From Setaria digitata (Eukaryota > Nematoda > Chromadorea > Rhabditida > Setariidae): a stretch of 64,000 bases of DNA. Location: positions 1 through 64,000 of the forward strand of contig RCAB01000192.1 in the NCBI GenBank assembly GCA_003640385.1. Direction: 5' to 3'. This document shows, piece by piece, positions 50,245 through 62,700 of this stretch; positions within the stretch are counted from its first letter, which is position 1, and the number at the start of each line of letters is the position of its first letter. A program made the translations under genes and the position numbers. Under the pieces are notes generated by a model that did no database searches, was not told where the DNA came from, and saw only the letters and a program-made list of their open reading frames with translations.

Positions 50245-51691
50245 CGGTAGTATACAGTATTTGTTATGGCAATAGTTAATGCAGAAACTGGGTTTTTTTG
50301 AATTCTTATTCTTAGCATTGATTTCAGTTGATTTTTCAAAAAACTCGCTGCGCTGGGTAATTGGTCACAGTAGGAGTAGTGAAAGTTCATTAATTAGAAT
50401 ACGCAATAATATATCATTTGAATTTGAATTTATAAGGTGATGTGTCTTTTATTATGTATTTTTATTCATCATAATTTGAATACTGAAATTTTAGTGCTGA
50501 TAATTCCAAATTGTAACAAATTAGAAAATATTTCTGTGACGTGAGAGAAAAGAAAGAAGGAAAACCATGGACCGTCGGGTGTTTTAAAATAATGCTTTTT
50601 GACATGATCGATCGATTACGAACTTTATAGGTAGATTTTGTAGAACAGTCTATTTTTATCAGCTTAACTATTACAGAACGTAGGAATTTGAAGGGCTTTT
50701 TCTCAGTTTATTATAATTTGCTAAGGATTGTTCTCAAATCATTTTGTGATATTGTAATGATTAAGAGAAAAATTAACCTTCAAGAGATAAGAGGAAATTG
50801 TCCCTCTCGTTTCTGTGATATTTAAAGATCCATTTAAAAGTTATTTTTAGTAATTCTGTCTTTCTCTTTTCTTGCAAAATAGGATACAATTGAATCTGTC
50901 GCTATATTCGAGTTTTTTTTCTTTTTTAAGATGTAGCGATTACCACAAATTTAATGGACAGAACGATAGCGAATTACGATATGAATAAGTGATTTCCGAC
51001 TAATGCACTTTTTTGTATGTATTTTGCGCCGGAAATTTATCGTCATTTATCATCATTTTCCTGTATTATTTCACATGCTAGAAAAACAGCAAATATCAAT
51101 AATGAAATAGTGGTAGTATTTTTGTTTCCTTTATTCAGTGTTGTTAAGACTCGAAAAACGTGAAATTTATAACAAAAATTAGTTTATGATGAAGTATGCT
51201 TTGCTTTTTCTTCCGATAAACCTTTGCAGTATTTGTTGACAAACGTTCTACGGCTTTCTTCAAAAGAAAAAGTTGGAAAAATTTATTTCAAACTTAATCC
51301 TAACGCATTTGCCGAAATGTCGACATTAATAACGGTCTAGTTAATTGCCGGTACTTAATACTGCATTTCAAATTTTAAAATGGCATTTCTTTGGAAAGAT
51401 TTTCAGAAGTTTCATCAGTTGGATGAATTCATATCTAGCAGTGCAGATAATGGCACTTTTTCGCTTCGATATTTTTGTGTGTTTCGTTTTCGGATCATTA
51501 ATCACTGCTGAGAAAAGCCTGACATACAATATACTTCGTCATAGAGCACTATTTACCATGTTTTGTTAGGAATTTCGTTCTCAGCTTTCCAGTTTATATT
51601 CATTGATCAAAATTCTTGTTCTTAAATTAAAGAAAAGCCATTATTATGTGAATTTGTATTTAACTGCATCTTATTCATTCATTCGTTGTAT

Positions 51692-51958
51692 TTATGACTA
51701 CACCCTTTAAAGTTGACGTAGGCATGACGAAACTCCCGTAAAAGTTGTCGAAAAAGAAACAATCTTTCTTATATTAAAATCAGGATTACGAAAAAAATTT
51801 GGATGGTTTTTGTTCTTCATTCATTCGTGAAGTGAACAAAAACCATCCAAATTTTCTTCGTAATCCTGCTTTTAATATAAGGAAGATTGTTTCTTCTTCC
51901 ACAACTTTTATGGAAGTCTCGCTATGCTTTCGTCAGCTTTGAAGGGCATAGTTATAAG
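51692..51958. mobile_element. Foldback / MITE-like element with long inverted repeats
   Basis: Two arms of about 125 bp (about 51692-51815 and 51834-51958) are inverted copies at roughly 90% identity by eye, joined by a small loop that itself forms a CTTCA/TGAAG hairpin. Matching pieces include AAAAGTTGT, GAAACAATCTT, CAGGATTACGAA and AATTTGGATGGTTTTTG. TA dinucleotides lie at both edges, compatible with a Tc1/mariner-type TA target duplication. There is no transposase frame, so it would be a non-autonomous element or hairpin relic. The family is not identified. Confidence 0.75.
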
Positions 51959-52729
51959 TGTGACGAATTGTTCGAAAAGATATCTTATGGAAGGAAATGA
52001 AATTGTCATTGACTCTCAGCCCAAATGACACTGCTATATTTGCCACATCAAATAGGTCAACCCGTGCTGTAAATTTTTTAAAGGTCATTAAAATCACTTT
52101 AAAACTAAACTTCGAAATCATTTAGGGAAGTTTTGAGGGGTACTCTTGAACTAAAAAGGGAGAAAATTCGTTTGGAGCTTACTTACTGCACTTTTCAAAG
52201 CAATTTATGCATTTCTTAATGCATTTATGACGAAGATAATAAACTGTTTTCCGAAATTATCCACACTTTATCCAACGTAACAACCACTGCACCAAACATA
52301 GAGTTTTCAGTACTAAGTTTTTAGGAACTAAGTTTCATATTATTCACGGAATGAAGACAGTAGGCACGGTTGGCTCACTTTAATAATGTCCCTAGAAAGA
52401 AAGCAATAAACAAAAGATAGTGTAGTCTTTTGAGTGGAATACAAATTTAAATTCTCCGTTTGAGCATTTTTTGCAAGCAGAAGTTTCTTTATAAATAACT
52501 GAAAGTAAATTGTAAACAACAGCATTTAAAGGTTAATACTGAATTATATAATATTATTTAAATGTTAATATCACATTATAATAATATTATTTGGAATATA
52601 TTCGAAATTATTCTACGTTAGTCCTCGAATGATATAGTCAAGTATGATAATATATCATAACTTGATATCAGACTACTTGATATTGTTTCTGGTACATTTA
52701 ATGCTTAATATCGGATTGTATGTTATCAC

Positions 52730-55020
52730 TTAGCCAGCAAGCATCTGATCAAAGTGGATCTCGTTACTGCTATCAATGATATTATCCATTCGTTCGTCGA
52801 CATTATCATCATTTTTGGGATTTTCAGGACACTCATCAATAACAGTGATACCTTTTCTCCTCGGAATCACACTCAGAAACGAGTCCTTCCATGAGTGATT
52901 TTCTGTATAACGTAGTAAAATTTCAAAAACTTGGTTAACTGTTAACACCTGAAAAATCAACGTTATTACAGCAGCTTTTCTTAAACTGGATATGTTACAC
53001 AAAATATATGCATCGAATAAGCGAAAGCTTTAGACTGAAATGACAGAAAGAATTTTCAATTCGTTAGTGAGTCAGATTGAAAAAGTTATAACCCAACATA
53101 AAGGATGAGATTTCTCCGCCAATTCAAAACTTCTGCACAAAAAGCAATCTATGTCAGGAAACTATATGAAAATCCTCTGTCTCTTAACAGATTTATTTCA
53201 AAAGAGTGTGCAGCGGTGAAAATCTCCAAATATGCAGTGTAATGATTCCGATAACACTAGATAAAACTGCTGTGTGAAGTTTTCAATACTAAGACATGCC
53301 ATTGCTTGACAATGATTAGATACCTAACTCCACCGCACAAGTGCTACTAATTCTGGAAGTATTTCAAAATTATATATGGTTTAAAAATAAATTCGCTAAA
53401 TCATTCAAAAGATGAGAAATGATGGTTTATCGAAAAGTAAGGAATAAAATTTCATCACCTTCCTTGTTTGCAACATAATATACTCAGCAATTGGCAACCG
53501 AGCATGTGTATATCCTTTTTCTATTGCTATTTTTAAACAGTGCCCTTTGAGGGAGTTGTGGTCCAATAAACCACCAATAACATATCTAAATATTTTCTGT
53601 AAAAATATTTGCTAAATTTTGATAAAAATATAATAAGAAACACAGAGTCAGAATTAAATCAATCCCAAAAGTTAATGAATATTTGGATAAAGCTGGATAA
53701 AGGATTTAATCAAATTTCCCCATTCCCAATGAACCGAAAAACTTGATTTAAAAGCAACAACAATGAGCTCAAGCTAAATTATGCATTTCATAATATTCTA
53801 AATATATATATATAAAAGGGTGGTAATGCAAAAGTTATCGAAAAATTTTCTTTTTACTATATGAACAATTTGAAATGAAAAAAAAAAGAGCACAAACTCA
53901 CACTTTAGAACTATCCAGTGTTTCTAATGAATTTTCTGAGTCTGCTGTTAGGTAAACAATATCACTTCTTTCGAATACTGCATCCAGAGGTTTCTCCTCG
54001 AATATTACATCCCAATGGTGATTGTTTGGATTGTCAAAAAATAGCTGAGAAAAAACTTTTTGTTCCACTTCAGAAAAAAAAGAATTGGAAAAGTTTTAAG
54101 AAATAAAAAAATTAAATTTGAAAAGTAATTTGTACAGGATATTCGGCTGGAAATCCAATTCTTAATTATCGATCTGCAAACAAAAAAAGAATACCTTATT
54201 TTGAGAACCAGAAAAACCGACAACGCTAAACTGCAAAGGATTTTTAGCTCGACGATTTACAGCATATGCATGAGCTAGTTGAACAAACAGATGACGAAGA
54301 TCTTTAGGACGCATTAAACTTTCAAACTGCATATCGATAGCAACTCGCTGTTTGCAATTCGAATTTTCCATCCGGCTATAATTAACAGCGAATTGGAAAA
54401 TTATTAGTTTAAAAAAATTGAATGCAAACGGCCAATAAGTCAATAAAAGGTGAAATTAATTTTCACAAAATATTGGAAATTACTCCTCATACTAAAAGTT
54501 AATAGCAAACCATATAAATGTCCGTTTAGATTGTACGCAACCTGCCCCACGTTGCGCAGCACGTTTCATTTTTTTCCTCAACTTTTCTCTAGCTCGCTTG
54601 TCTTTTCTACGGAACAACTTTTCCTGTTCTTTCCTTAGCCTGAAACAACAATACTGTGATAATTATCAAATCACTGTTAAATACAACAAGAGATAATGAC
54701 ATTTACCTAAACTGAGAATAAATAAACTTATAGAGAAACGGAATTTGGACAATACAATAACGTTGATAAAGTGACTAATGACTAATTCAACACTCACAAT
54801 ATAAGAAAGACTTTCAACATTTGAAAAAGAAAAAAGGAGAATCCAACTTCCTAGCTTGCTTCTTAGACAGACATCTCTCCGGGCAAGCAACGTCTTGTCC
54901 AGTCGAAACTTGATCCGCATTCATATTACAATTTATAGCTTCCTGCATTATAACAATTTAATTCCACTGCAATTCCTCAGTCCTTGCAACCAGTTCCAAT
55001 TTACCTTCTGAATCAGCCAT
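52730..55020 (-). CDS. TRMT10A: TRMT10-type tRNA (guanine-9 N1) methyltransferase
   Basis: SPOUT-family methyltransferase predicted to make m1G at position 9 of cytoplasmic tRNAs. Exons: 55020-54991 (uncertain), 54942-54848, 54639-54511, 54375-54195, 54044-53902, 53585-53459 and 52948-52730; about 307 aa. Order of signals: SKKQARKLRKEQEKL and a Lys/Arg-rich basic helix, RVAIDMQFESLM opening the SPOUT domain, NRRAKNPLQFSV, DIVYLTADSENSLETLDSSK, YVIGGLLDHNSLKG, HARLPIAEYIMLQTRKVLTV, and NQVFEILLRYTENHSW-KDSF ending with IPRRKGI, followed by an acidic tail. This order matches TRMT10A/B rather than mitochondrial TRMT10C. The first exon (MADSEGKLEL) needs a 48-nt intron with a weak GTTGCA donor; the alternative is the in-frame Met at about 54927 in exon 2. 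The exon 3 donor (ATATG|GTTTGC) is inferred from phase. Confidence 0.9.
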
Positions 55021-55665
55021 AAAAAATGCCCCATGAAAATAAACTATAAATTAGACACTACAGCAATAAAATCTGTAGTCAGTAAATATTTTACAAATTT
55101 AATAGAATGATTTTAACTGCCATTTCTCCCAAATGACGTTAACTCATCTACTAAATTCCCATTCCATCCCAAAATCTACTTAAAATTTTGAATTACAATG
55201 CTTATTTTGATTATAATAGAGGAGTATAATGGCGATGTATGGATTATAAAAAGACGATGCTGTAAACAAGGAGACAGGAACAAGGAAAATGCTTTTACTC
55301 GTGACTGGTATCTTAAAAAATAACAAAAAATTAATTGGTGACACGTCCAACGTTTTTAAGGAACTACCTCATTCCCTTCAAAATTCCTGATTTTAAATCA
55401 CCTCTTAATGCCCACAAGTCTCAAAGAAGTATCTGAGCTATTCAGAGAAAAAAAGTTTGGCGGCAATCCTTAAAAATTTCAAAACCTCCCAAAACAAATT
55501 TAAAATTTTTTTTAACATCGCAGCACATGAAATGGCATAGTTTTGACAAAAAAAAAGTAATAATAATAATCTTATAGCTAAAAATTCAAATATCACCTAA
55601 AGTTACTTACATAAATATAACAACACAGTAATACAATTAGGAACAGATAACAATCAACGTGCATG
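55021..55665. other. Intergenic gap between MRPL28 and TRMT10 (same strand)
   Basis: 645 bp between the MRPL28 stop and the TRMT10 start, both on the reverse strand. There is no coding frame. The gap is longer than the 100-400 nt typical of Caenorhabditis operons but within the range seen in other nematodes, so co-transcription is possible but unproven. Confidence 0.5.
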
Positions 55666-57693
55666 CTAAATACGATTCATCAATTTTCTCAACCGCTGTG
55701 TTGTCGTTTGCATTATTTTCTTTGTTTTCTGACTGATGACTGATTCTGATTCTAATTCATTGACTATTTTATCATACTCCGGACTTTCCTCACCACTTGC
55801 CAATCGCTTGACCAGATCAAGCTCAAGCTTATATTTTTCCGGTACTGGCCTGATACTTTCTTCAATTTCTTGTTGCTTTCTGAAAGCCACATGGTGAACA
55901 TATAGTTCCAGAGAAAATCTATTCAGAATACAGGAAATAAGTAAATCTTTAATTTTACAGCCGATTTACATCCTTCTAGAAATAATGAAAATTTGGAAAA
56001 ACCATAAGTGCATCAGGATTTGTTGTCAAATTCCATGCAAATCAATAACAAAGAGAAAAGAGTCGCAAAGAAAAACAATATTTTCCATCTAACCTGCATG
56101 CTTCGTTTAGATCCAAACCAACCCACTCAGCTTCTTCTACCGGTATTACAAACTTGGCATATTTCCTTTTAATATAGTTGTGTCGTTCTGGATCATTTGG
56201 ATAATAAGAACCTTTTGCCAGAAGTAGTAAAATTTCACGCTTCAATCTGTTGCCAAGCCTAGAAAATATTGTTTCATGTAACCGTACAACAGAATGGAAA
56301 AAATTCATGACGCTGAACTTACTACTACTATGAAGGACAGTAAGATATCTATGGAATCCAAGTGTAAAATAAAAAGTTAAGTTTGGTGGATTTAGGCTTG
56401 TAACTTTCAAACGAAAAAATTATACTTTGAAGCAATATCAATTTCTGGAGTTTCTAATAAATACAAATCAAGTCCAAAATGTTGATCAATCAGACGACAC
56501 GTACGCTCCGTTACAGTAATCTTCATATGTTTGTCCAAAACTTCCGAATATGTGACAACAGTTTTCAAATTTGGAAAGAAAAAATGTGGCACCCAATGCC
56601 TCGGTAAAATCTGAAACGAAAATATGTCTATTATTTGAACGATAAAAAGAATTCCGTTATATCCTTGAACAAATTACCCGAAATTATGTTAAATTCCAAT
56701 CTTACCTTTTTTTTAGTATAAGGACGTGATTCTACATAACCCTTCACCACTGTTTCACCACCCCACAGCCCTTTGTCAGCTTCTGGTGGATGAAAGCCAA
56801 TTATTGGATAATCCTACAAAATAAATATTATCTATGGGGCAAATTTAATGTCCAAAAAAGTGCTCGCAAAAACGTTTGCAGATCAATCGTCTTCTTTCCT
56901 TAATTCATTAGACATTAGACGCTCCCAAAGGATTTTGATATAAGTGTCCAGAAATAAAATCAAAAGTTTTAGAGTGAGTAACTGCTGATGAACAATAAAT
57001 AACTTTCACAATAATTTGTCCTTCCGTACCTTATTCATCTGTTCCATTTTATTTTCAAAAATTTACTAAAACACATAAATAAGTTGAATCCTAGTGTTAA
57101 AACCACTAAAATTTTCCTCAATAACTCACCTCGGTCTCTATCATTGTACAACGTTTAGGATCCCACTCATATCTCGACGTCGGCTTTCGATAATGTACAG
57201 GTTTCGCTTCACTAAGTACATACTGCAAAACATTTCTTTACTTTTCAGCATTTCGCATTTCTAATGTGAAAAGAAGAAACAACTGTGATTATTTACTGTT
57301 TCTTTTACTTAGTGAATTTCAACATTACCTGTTTGTTTGATCGGAGAAATTAAAGAATTTTTTTGCTCAAATCGACATTTTTCTTTTTTTGGCTTAGAAA
57401 TCACGAAGATTTGATCAAGCTATCCTATTAGTCATGCATTTCACTTTTCCCTTTCCCTCCCCACTGGAAATACTTAAATGTTCCTTTCATACCCTATCAA
57501 AAAAAAAAAAAAGAAAACATACTTCCCAGTATCTTTTTTTGTAATGATGAGGTAAGCGATGAACAATAGAATCCTTGTTATCCCAAATCTCTTTATTCCG
57601 TCGAATACGTTCCGCCCGATCCCAAGTAATTACAGGAAGTGGTGCTAAGCTTGTCACAGCTCTCAAATTTTTTGCTAAAGATCCACTTGTCAT
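55666..57693 (-). CDS. MRPL28: Mitochondrial ribosomal protein L28 (bL28m)
   Basis: Structural protein of the mitochondrial large ribosomal subunit. Six exons (57693-57523, 57222-57130, 56813-56706, 56610-56426, 56258-56094, 55879-55666) join in phase to 311 aa, compared with about 256 in human; the extra length is mostly a C-terminal Glu/Lys-rich tail. Matching landmarks in order: IVHRLPHHY, KPVHYRKP, GFHPPEADKGLWGGE (human PPESQRGLWGGE), YSEVLDKHMKITVTERTCRL, DQHFGLDLYLLETPEIDI, LKREILLLLAKG, NDPERHNYIKRKYAKF and PVEEAEWVGLDLNEA. The N-terminus is basic and rich in Ala/Leu/Ser, suiting mitochondrial import. A TTTCAG acceptor (reverse strand, 57701-57706) ends 7 nt upstream of the ATG, fitting a trans-splice site. 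TRMT10 follows downstream on the same strand. Confidence 0.94.
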
Positions 57694-57700
57694 TTTGACC

Positions 57701-57712
57701 CTGAAATCTCAA
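57701..57712 (-). promoter_or_regulatory. Trans-splice-type acceptor upstream of MRPL28
   Basis: On the reverse strand GAGATTTCAG is followed by GGTCAAA and then the MRPL28 ATG at 57693. An acceptor only 7 nt from the start codon is characteristic of spliced-leader addition in nematodes. Confidence 0.6.
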
Positions 57713-59731
57713 TATAGTGACAATGTATTAGGCCAAAAACTTAACCTAGAAACCGATCAAATAACAACATTTCATGAATGACGAGCATAACATAACTTCT
57801 TCACGTTTATAGCCTTGAATTAACTTCACGTCGTATGTGACACTTTGCTCATACGTTAGAAAATTTTTTACGTGGATTCGTCACACTCATGTTTTGTATG
57901 TATACATTGAAAAATTAACATTTTAAAAATAAAATTTTGAAATCTCTTTCTAGAGAACTAAGAATGTTAAGCGTCCACTGTTGTTTTTCCTTTCCTCCCT
58001 CACATACTAATTAAGACTTACTGAATTCATTAAATCTAAATACTCAAAACTCGAAAATTCATCATAGCAAACTAATCTTCCACTGAAAAAAGAGAAAAGG
58101 AAACTACTCAGAACGAATCTGTCCCACCCTTTAGTATCTAAATACCACTCACGGCAAGCTGATCCTTTCATTCCTCTTCCATCACTTCGAAATGATCCAA
58201 ATGTTGCTGAAAATTATACTCATTTGCAAATCGCACATATGCCCCAATAAATTCCGAATTTATCAACTATCCTTCCCTTCATTCTTATCAATCTTTGTCA
58301 CCAATTTGGCACTAATCTTCCTTTATTATTTTCAATCTCTGACGACGTACTATTTCTATACGTTTCTGAATTTACAACACACTATTTTCCGTCTTCCTAT
58401 TTCTTCTATCTCTCCATCAACGGTGTCATCCCTCATATCTTTGTAACTGCACCCAATTCATTCCACTCCATCACCATCTCTCTTCGTCTTTATTGATCTC
58501 TTTCGCCTATTCAATTCTACATTTTTGCTGAACTATCTTTCAGTCATTCTCTGATATAGCTTTTTCTTATGATTTTTCCTCGGTCTTTTATTATCTGTCT
58601 TCAACAATCTATCTCTAAATTTCTATTTGTCTGAACATCTTATTTTAATTTACGACAGAAATACTTTTCACGCTTATTTTTCTATGTCTAGCTGCATCTC
58701 ATCGATACACTTGTTCTTTCCTATATTTTCTTTCACCTTCAATTTTTTACTTTAATTCCTAATTGTCCAAATATATTTTCTTAATTCACATGACCTCAGG
58801 ATATATGTCTGAATTTCTTGAAATGCTGCAGCTGGCTGCGAAAAGCATCACTTTTGTCAAAGGATTTCCATTCATGACCAATAAAAGTTCCGTGTAAGCA
58901 ATGAAACTGAAATCTTCCCAACTGCCAAATTGAAATAGTTGAATTAATGAGTGCTTACTTCATTAAACATTTAGAGTTCACATCCCATGAAGTAATTGTG
59001 TAAAAGGAGGAAAAATTTGCGTAAATAAATGTGTAACACTCCTACTAGTCGCTAATCATGTTAGTTCGTCCATAAGACAAAGAAACGTCAACAGCGAACT
59101 CAACTCGAGTTATTTGGGTGACCTGTCTTCTTGTGCCACTGCGCGACGAAGAAGCTAATTAGCTTACTAAAGGACTAAGTAATTAACCTCCTGGACAGAA
59201 GAAACAAACAGGAGCGGTGCGACAGTCACATAAGGAAGATGGACTAAACGGTGGAAGAGCTTAAAAGCACGGGCAATTACCAAATGGATGCAACTCATCA
59301 TTGCTGACTCAACGTGATCTAAACTGATTTAATCCACACCAGTCAAAGGAACACAACGAGAAACAGGTATAGTCGACCAGAGAAGGAGCGGAAGCAGTGC
59401 GGTTGTAGTAGTTGGACCTGTTGTAATTATTTTGCTTTCCCTTTCCAGGTTATTGTACTTGTTCTTTTATTAGTAACGAACTTCACTGATGAATGACAAA
59501 TCTCCCCAACAAATATGTCATTCAACATGATCCTTTCCCAAACGGAAAATTATTTACAGAAATTTTGCATATTATTTACGTTTTTCCTTCATTGCATTTC
59601 TACTTTCTATTATGAATAGACAATAAACAATCACGTATATGTGCATTAGTTATTTACATATACGAATATATTTACACATGCATTTATTATATGTTAAAAA
59701 GATATAGTAAAAAGTAGTCTAAAAAAAAGAA
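57713..59731. other. Intergenic region, including a GC-richer island
   Basis: About 2 kb between the MRPL28 5' end and the PTR-like gene 3' end. Positions 58080-58780 are pyrimidine-rich on the + strand with an unconvincing open frame (58192-58446). Positions 59040-59440 are clearly less AT-rich and have a different word composition from their surroundings. No gene or RNA was recognised. A reverse-strand AATAAA at 59683-59688 is a likely polyadenylation signal for the PTR-like gene. Confidence 0.55.
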
Positions 59732-62700
59732 TTAGATCATAGCTTCATGTTCGGATTCTGATTTCCTGATGTCATTACAACTTTTTCTGATTGTAATTCT
59801 TGGTGTATCATCTTTAAAACGCAGCGATAATAGAACTGGTACAAGTATTATACCGTGATAAATTCCTAACAATACTACAGTTACTGTTGCTTTCGCAAAT
59901 GCTATTATGGACTCGGTACCAGTCAAAAATACTGGCAACATTGTTAAGATTGTCGATATAGCAGCCTGGAAAAGACTTATTGAAAAAAAAAATGGAAGTG
60001 ATTAGAAATCCATATAAATAAATTATTTAAATTATGAGAAATAGTAAAAAAAATTGTGGGAAAAGTAATTTTAGATGACTAGAAATATTGTTTTTATTTT
60101 CTTAAACTAAAAAGTGAGAAATGAAATAAATGCTAGACAGGAGAATGAACATTGCGTTACAATTATGATTATTTTATGATTCAAAGAAAGAAAGTTTAAT
60201 TGGTCATGGAAGCACGAATGAGACTTAGCTCCACAGCATTATGATAAATGCAAAATTTCCAAAATTTCTTTCGGGAATTCTGCAAAATCCTGCTTGATAT
60301 TCGAATGGATGAAATTGGTTTTTTTTTGATTAAGATTGCCTATCAGTGAGTATGCTAATGGAATTTTCTAAAAGGCACAATTTTAGTATAAGTCATTGGT
60401 TTTTTCAGGTAAATTATTTAATATATTAAAACATCAAATAAGATAAACCTGTGAAGTTGGTTGTCCAACTATACTGTATATACGAGTAAGTTTACGTACG
60501 CGCGGATCAGCGCATTTGTTAAAAATAGGTACTGAATCATCGTTATGATGATGATAATGATAACATGTGTGAGCCGTAAAGTCTACACTAAATCCGATAG
60601 AAATTATCACGACGGACATCGTTACTGGATCCAAATCAAGGCCAAGTAAGCTAAGTGTTCCCATTAAACCTGCAGTTTTTAAGAAATTTTGAATGTCATA
60701 TTATAAGTAATATTAGCAAAGAATCATTGTATTATGAAAAAAGTTTAGATGTTTGATTAATGTAAAATGAATGATTTATAGTCTGCAACTAAGTTATGCA
60801 ATAAAGTCTGATAATATAAAATGATATAATAAGGAGCCGATAGGATGATATGATTAATAATAATAAGTTCTGAGGAAACCTATAATCGTGATGTGATATT
60901 TGTTGGTAGTATGACACAATATAAGTTTAATGTAATGTGATGTGATATCCTTGATGTGATGCTTATCATTATAATACGATTATAATTTGTAACAGTGGCA
61001 TAATGAATGATTTCCAATCATGAAATGATAATATAATTAGAACCATGATAAGCTATGATAATATAATTAGAACCATGATAAGCTATAATAATATAATTAG
61101 AACCATGATAAGCTCTTAACACATAATTATTGCAATATTCACTGGGAATTGAAAGTAATAGAAGCTAACAGTAAAAGATGGAAAAAATTGCAAATGATGC
61201 AACAATTGTCGATGCTAAATTCGATATAAATATGAAGCAAACGAGCGTAATGGAAACGATCGTAATAAATACTGCCTTCATCAAATCATACTAAAAACAT
61301 TTACTTTGTTTACTTTACAAAATTTGATATAATTTGGCATCACGAAGTTTTCCAATTAATTAATTAGAAACTGAGTAGATTGGTAATATCAGTGCAAGAA
61401 CTTGAACAATTATCAAAAAATTGTGGTGAAGAGAAAGTGTCTTTTTGCTCATGCCGTTTATACAATTTTATGGAAATCTTTAAAAGAATTGGTATTGATA
61501 TGATTAATTATTGGTCTGAAACTAAGATTAATCCTTTCAATCAATTCATCTTTCGATTGAATTTGATAAGTCGATTGGATGATAATGATCAATTTTTTTT
61601 CTTTAAATGAGAAGCTGAAGTAAACATGATCTTTGATGGAAATGTATGAAAATCATCGTTTTATTACAACGAAGCTTATGCTAATGATATTGATAACTTA
61701 TCATTGAAAACTTTTAGTTATGTTCGTTTACGCAATGATAAGTAATATCATTTCTATCATCTCTACCATTACTTATTAGTGCTCCATTACATTTAATTGA
61801 ATCCATCAAAAAATAGAAAATCACAAGAAAAAGTTTTTCTCATGGAATTTTTATGAATTTAGAAATTAAATATCCGGCTAAAATGTACGAAAAATTTAAA
61901 TAATTTAAAATTTCAATTTTTGCGGAATTTTTTTCAAATTATGCACTCTTTCATTAAATTTTGTTCGTTCGCAAGAAATATAGCATTAAAAAGAAATGAT
62001 GTTTTCACCTTTACACTGGCAATTAAATCGAAAATTGTACCATCATAATCAAACATTGTTATATTAAACTGTGGATTTCGGTCCAAAACAGATCGAATTG
62101 AATCTAAAGCTGATTGATTTCTTTCAGTTCAAGAATTAAAATATGCACAGGATGATTTATCCAAATCCATTCTTTCAAATAATAAAATTAAAATAATAAT
62201 ACGAATTTCTCACAATGACAACATGCTAATTGTCACAAATGAATTTCAGTTTTCAAAAAAAAAAAATTCATTTTAATAACCATAAATGGTGCGAAAATGT
62301 CAAACTTTTACTGGACAACATATTACGGAAAGGGAAAAAAATATCCTTTCTTCTATATGGGACTAAAATATCATCCTTATTTAATTTTACACTAAGCACA
62401 TTTAATTTTGAAAACTTTTATAACTTTCATTTTTTTTTTCTTATTTTTTTTTTTTTTTTTGCAATAAAGCTTTAATATAATGAAACAAACATGTCAAATC
62501 AGCACGTCGAGTCCATCCTTCACTTCCAGATAATATAATAGCAAATAAAAAACTATCAATTTCAACTGAACTACTGAAAATGGTGCAAATTAATGAATAA
62601 TTAAAATTTCAAAACTAAAATATGAAAAGTTTTTATCGGTTTTTTTCTAAATTATGCATCCGTTCATTAAATTTTTTTTTTTAAAAAATAGCGTAAAAAA

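Larger units (their letters stand above)
49957..52729. other. Intergenic region between convergent UBE2J1 and TRMT10
   Basis: About 2.8 kb. It holds a palindrome of T and A runs around GATATATATATC (50085-50117), a (TA)n microsatellite (about 50200-50242), a long foldback element (51692-51958) and no supported gene. The open frame 51345-51569 (+) has no recognisable features. Confidence 0.6.

Noticed and set aside
58192..58446. 84-codon + strand frame rich in Leu/Ile/Ser
   Set aside because: Pyrimidine-rich intergenic sequence; it resembles a hydrophobic protein only because of base composition.
61380..61610. 76-codon + strand frame in the PTR-gene intron
   Set aside because: It lies between reverse-strand exons of the PTR-like gene, with no splice partners, ends in poly-Phe and has no recognisable domain.
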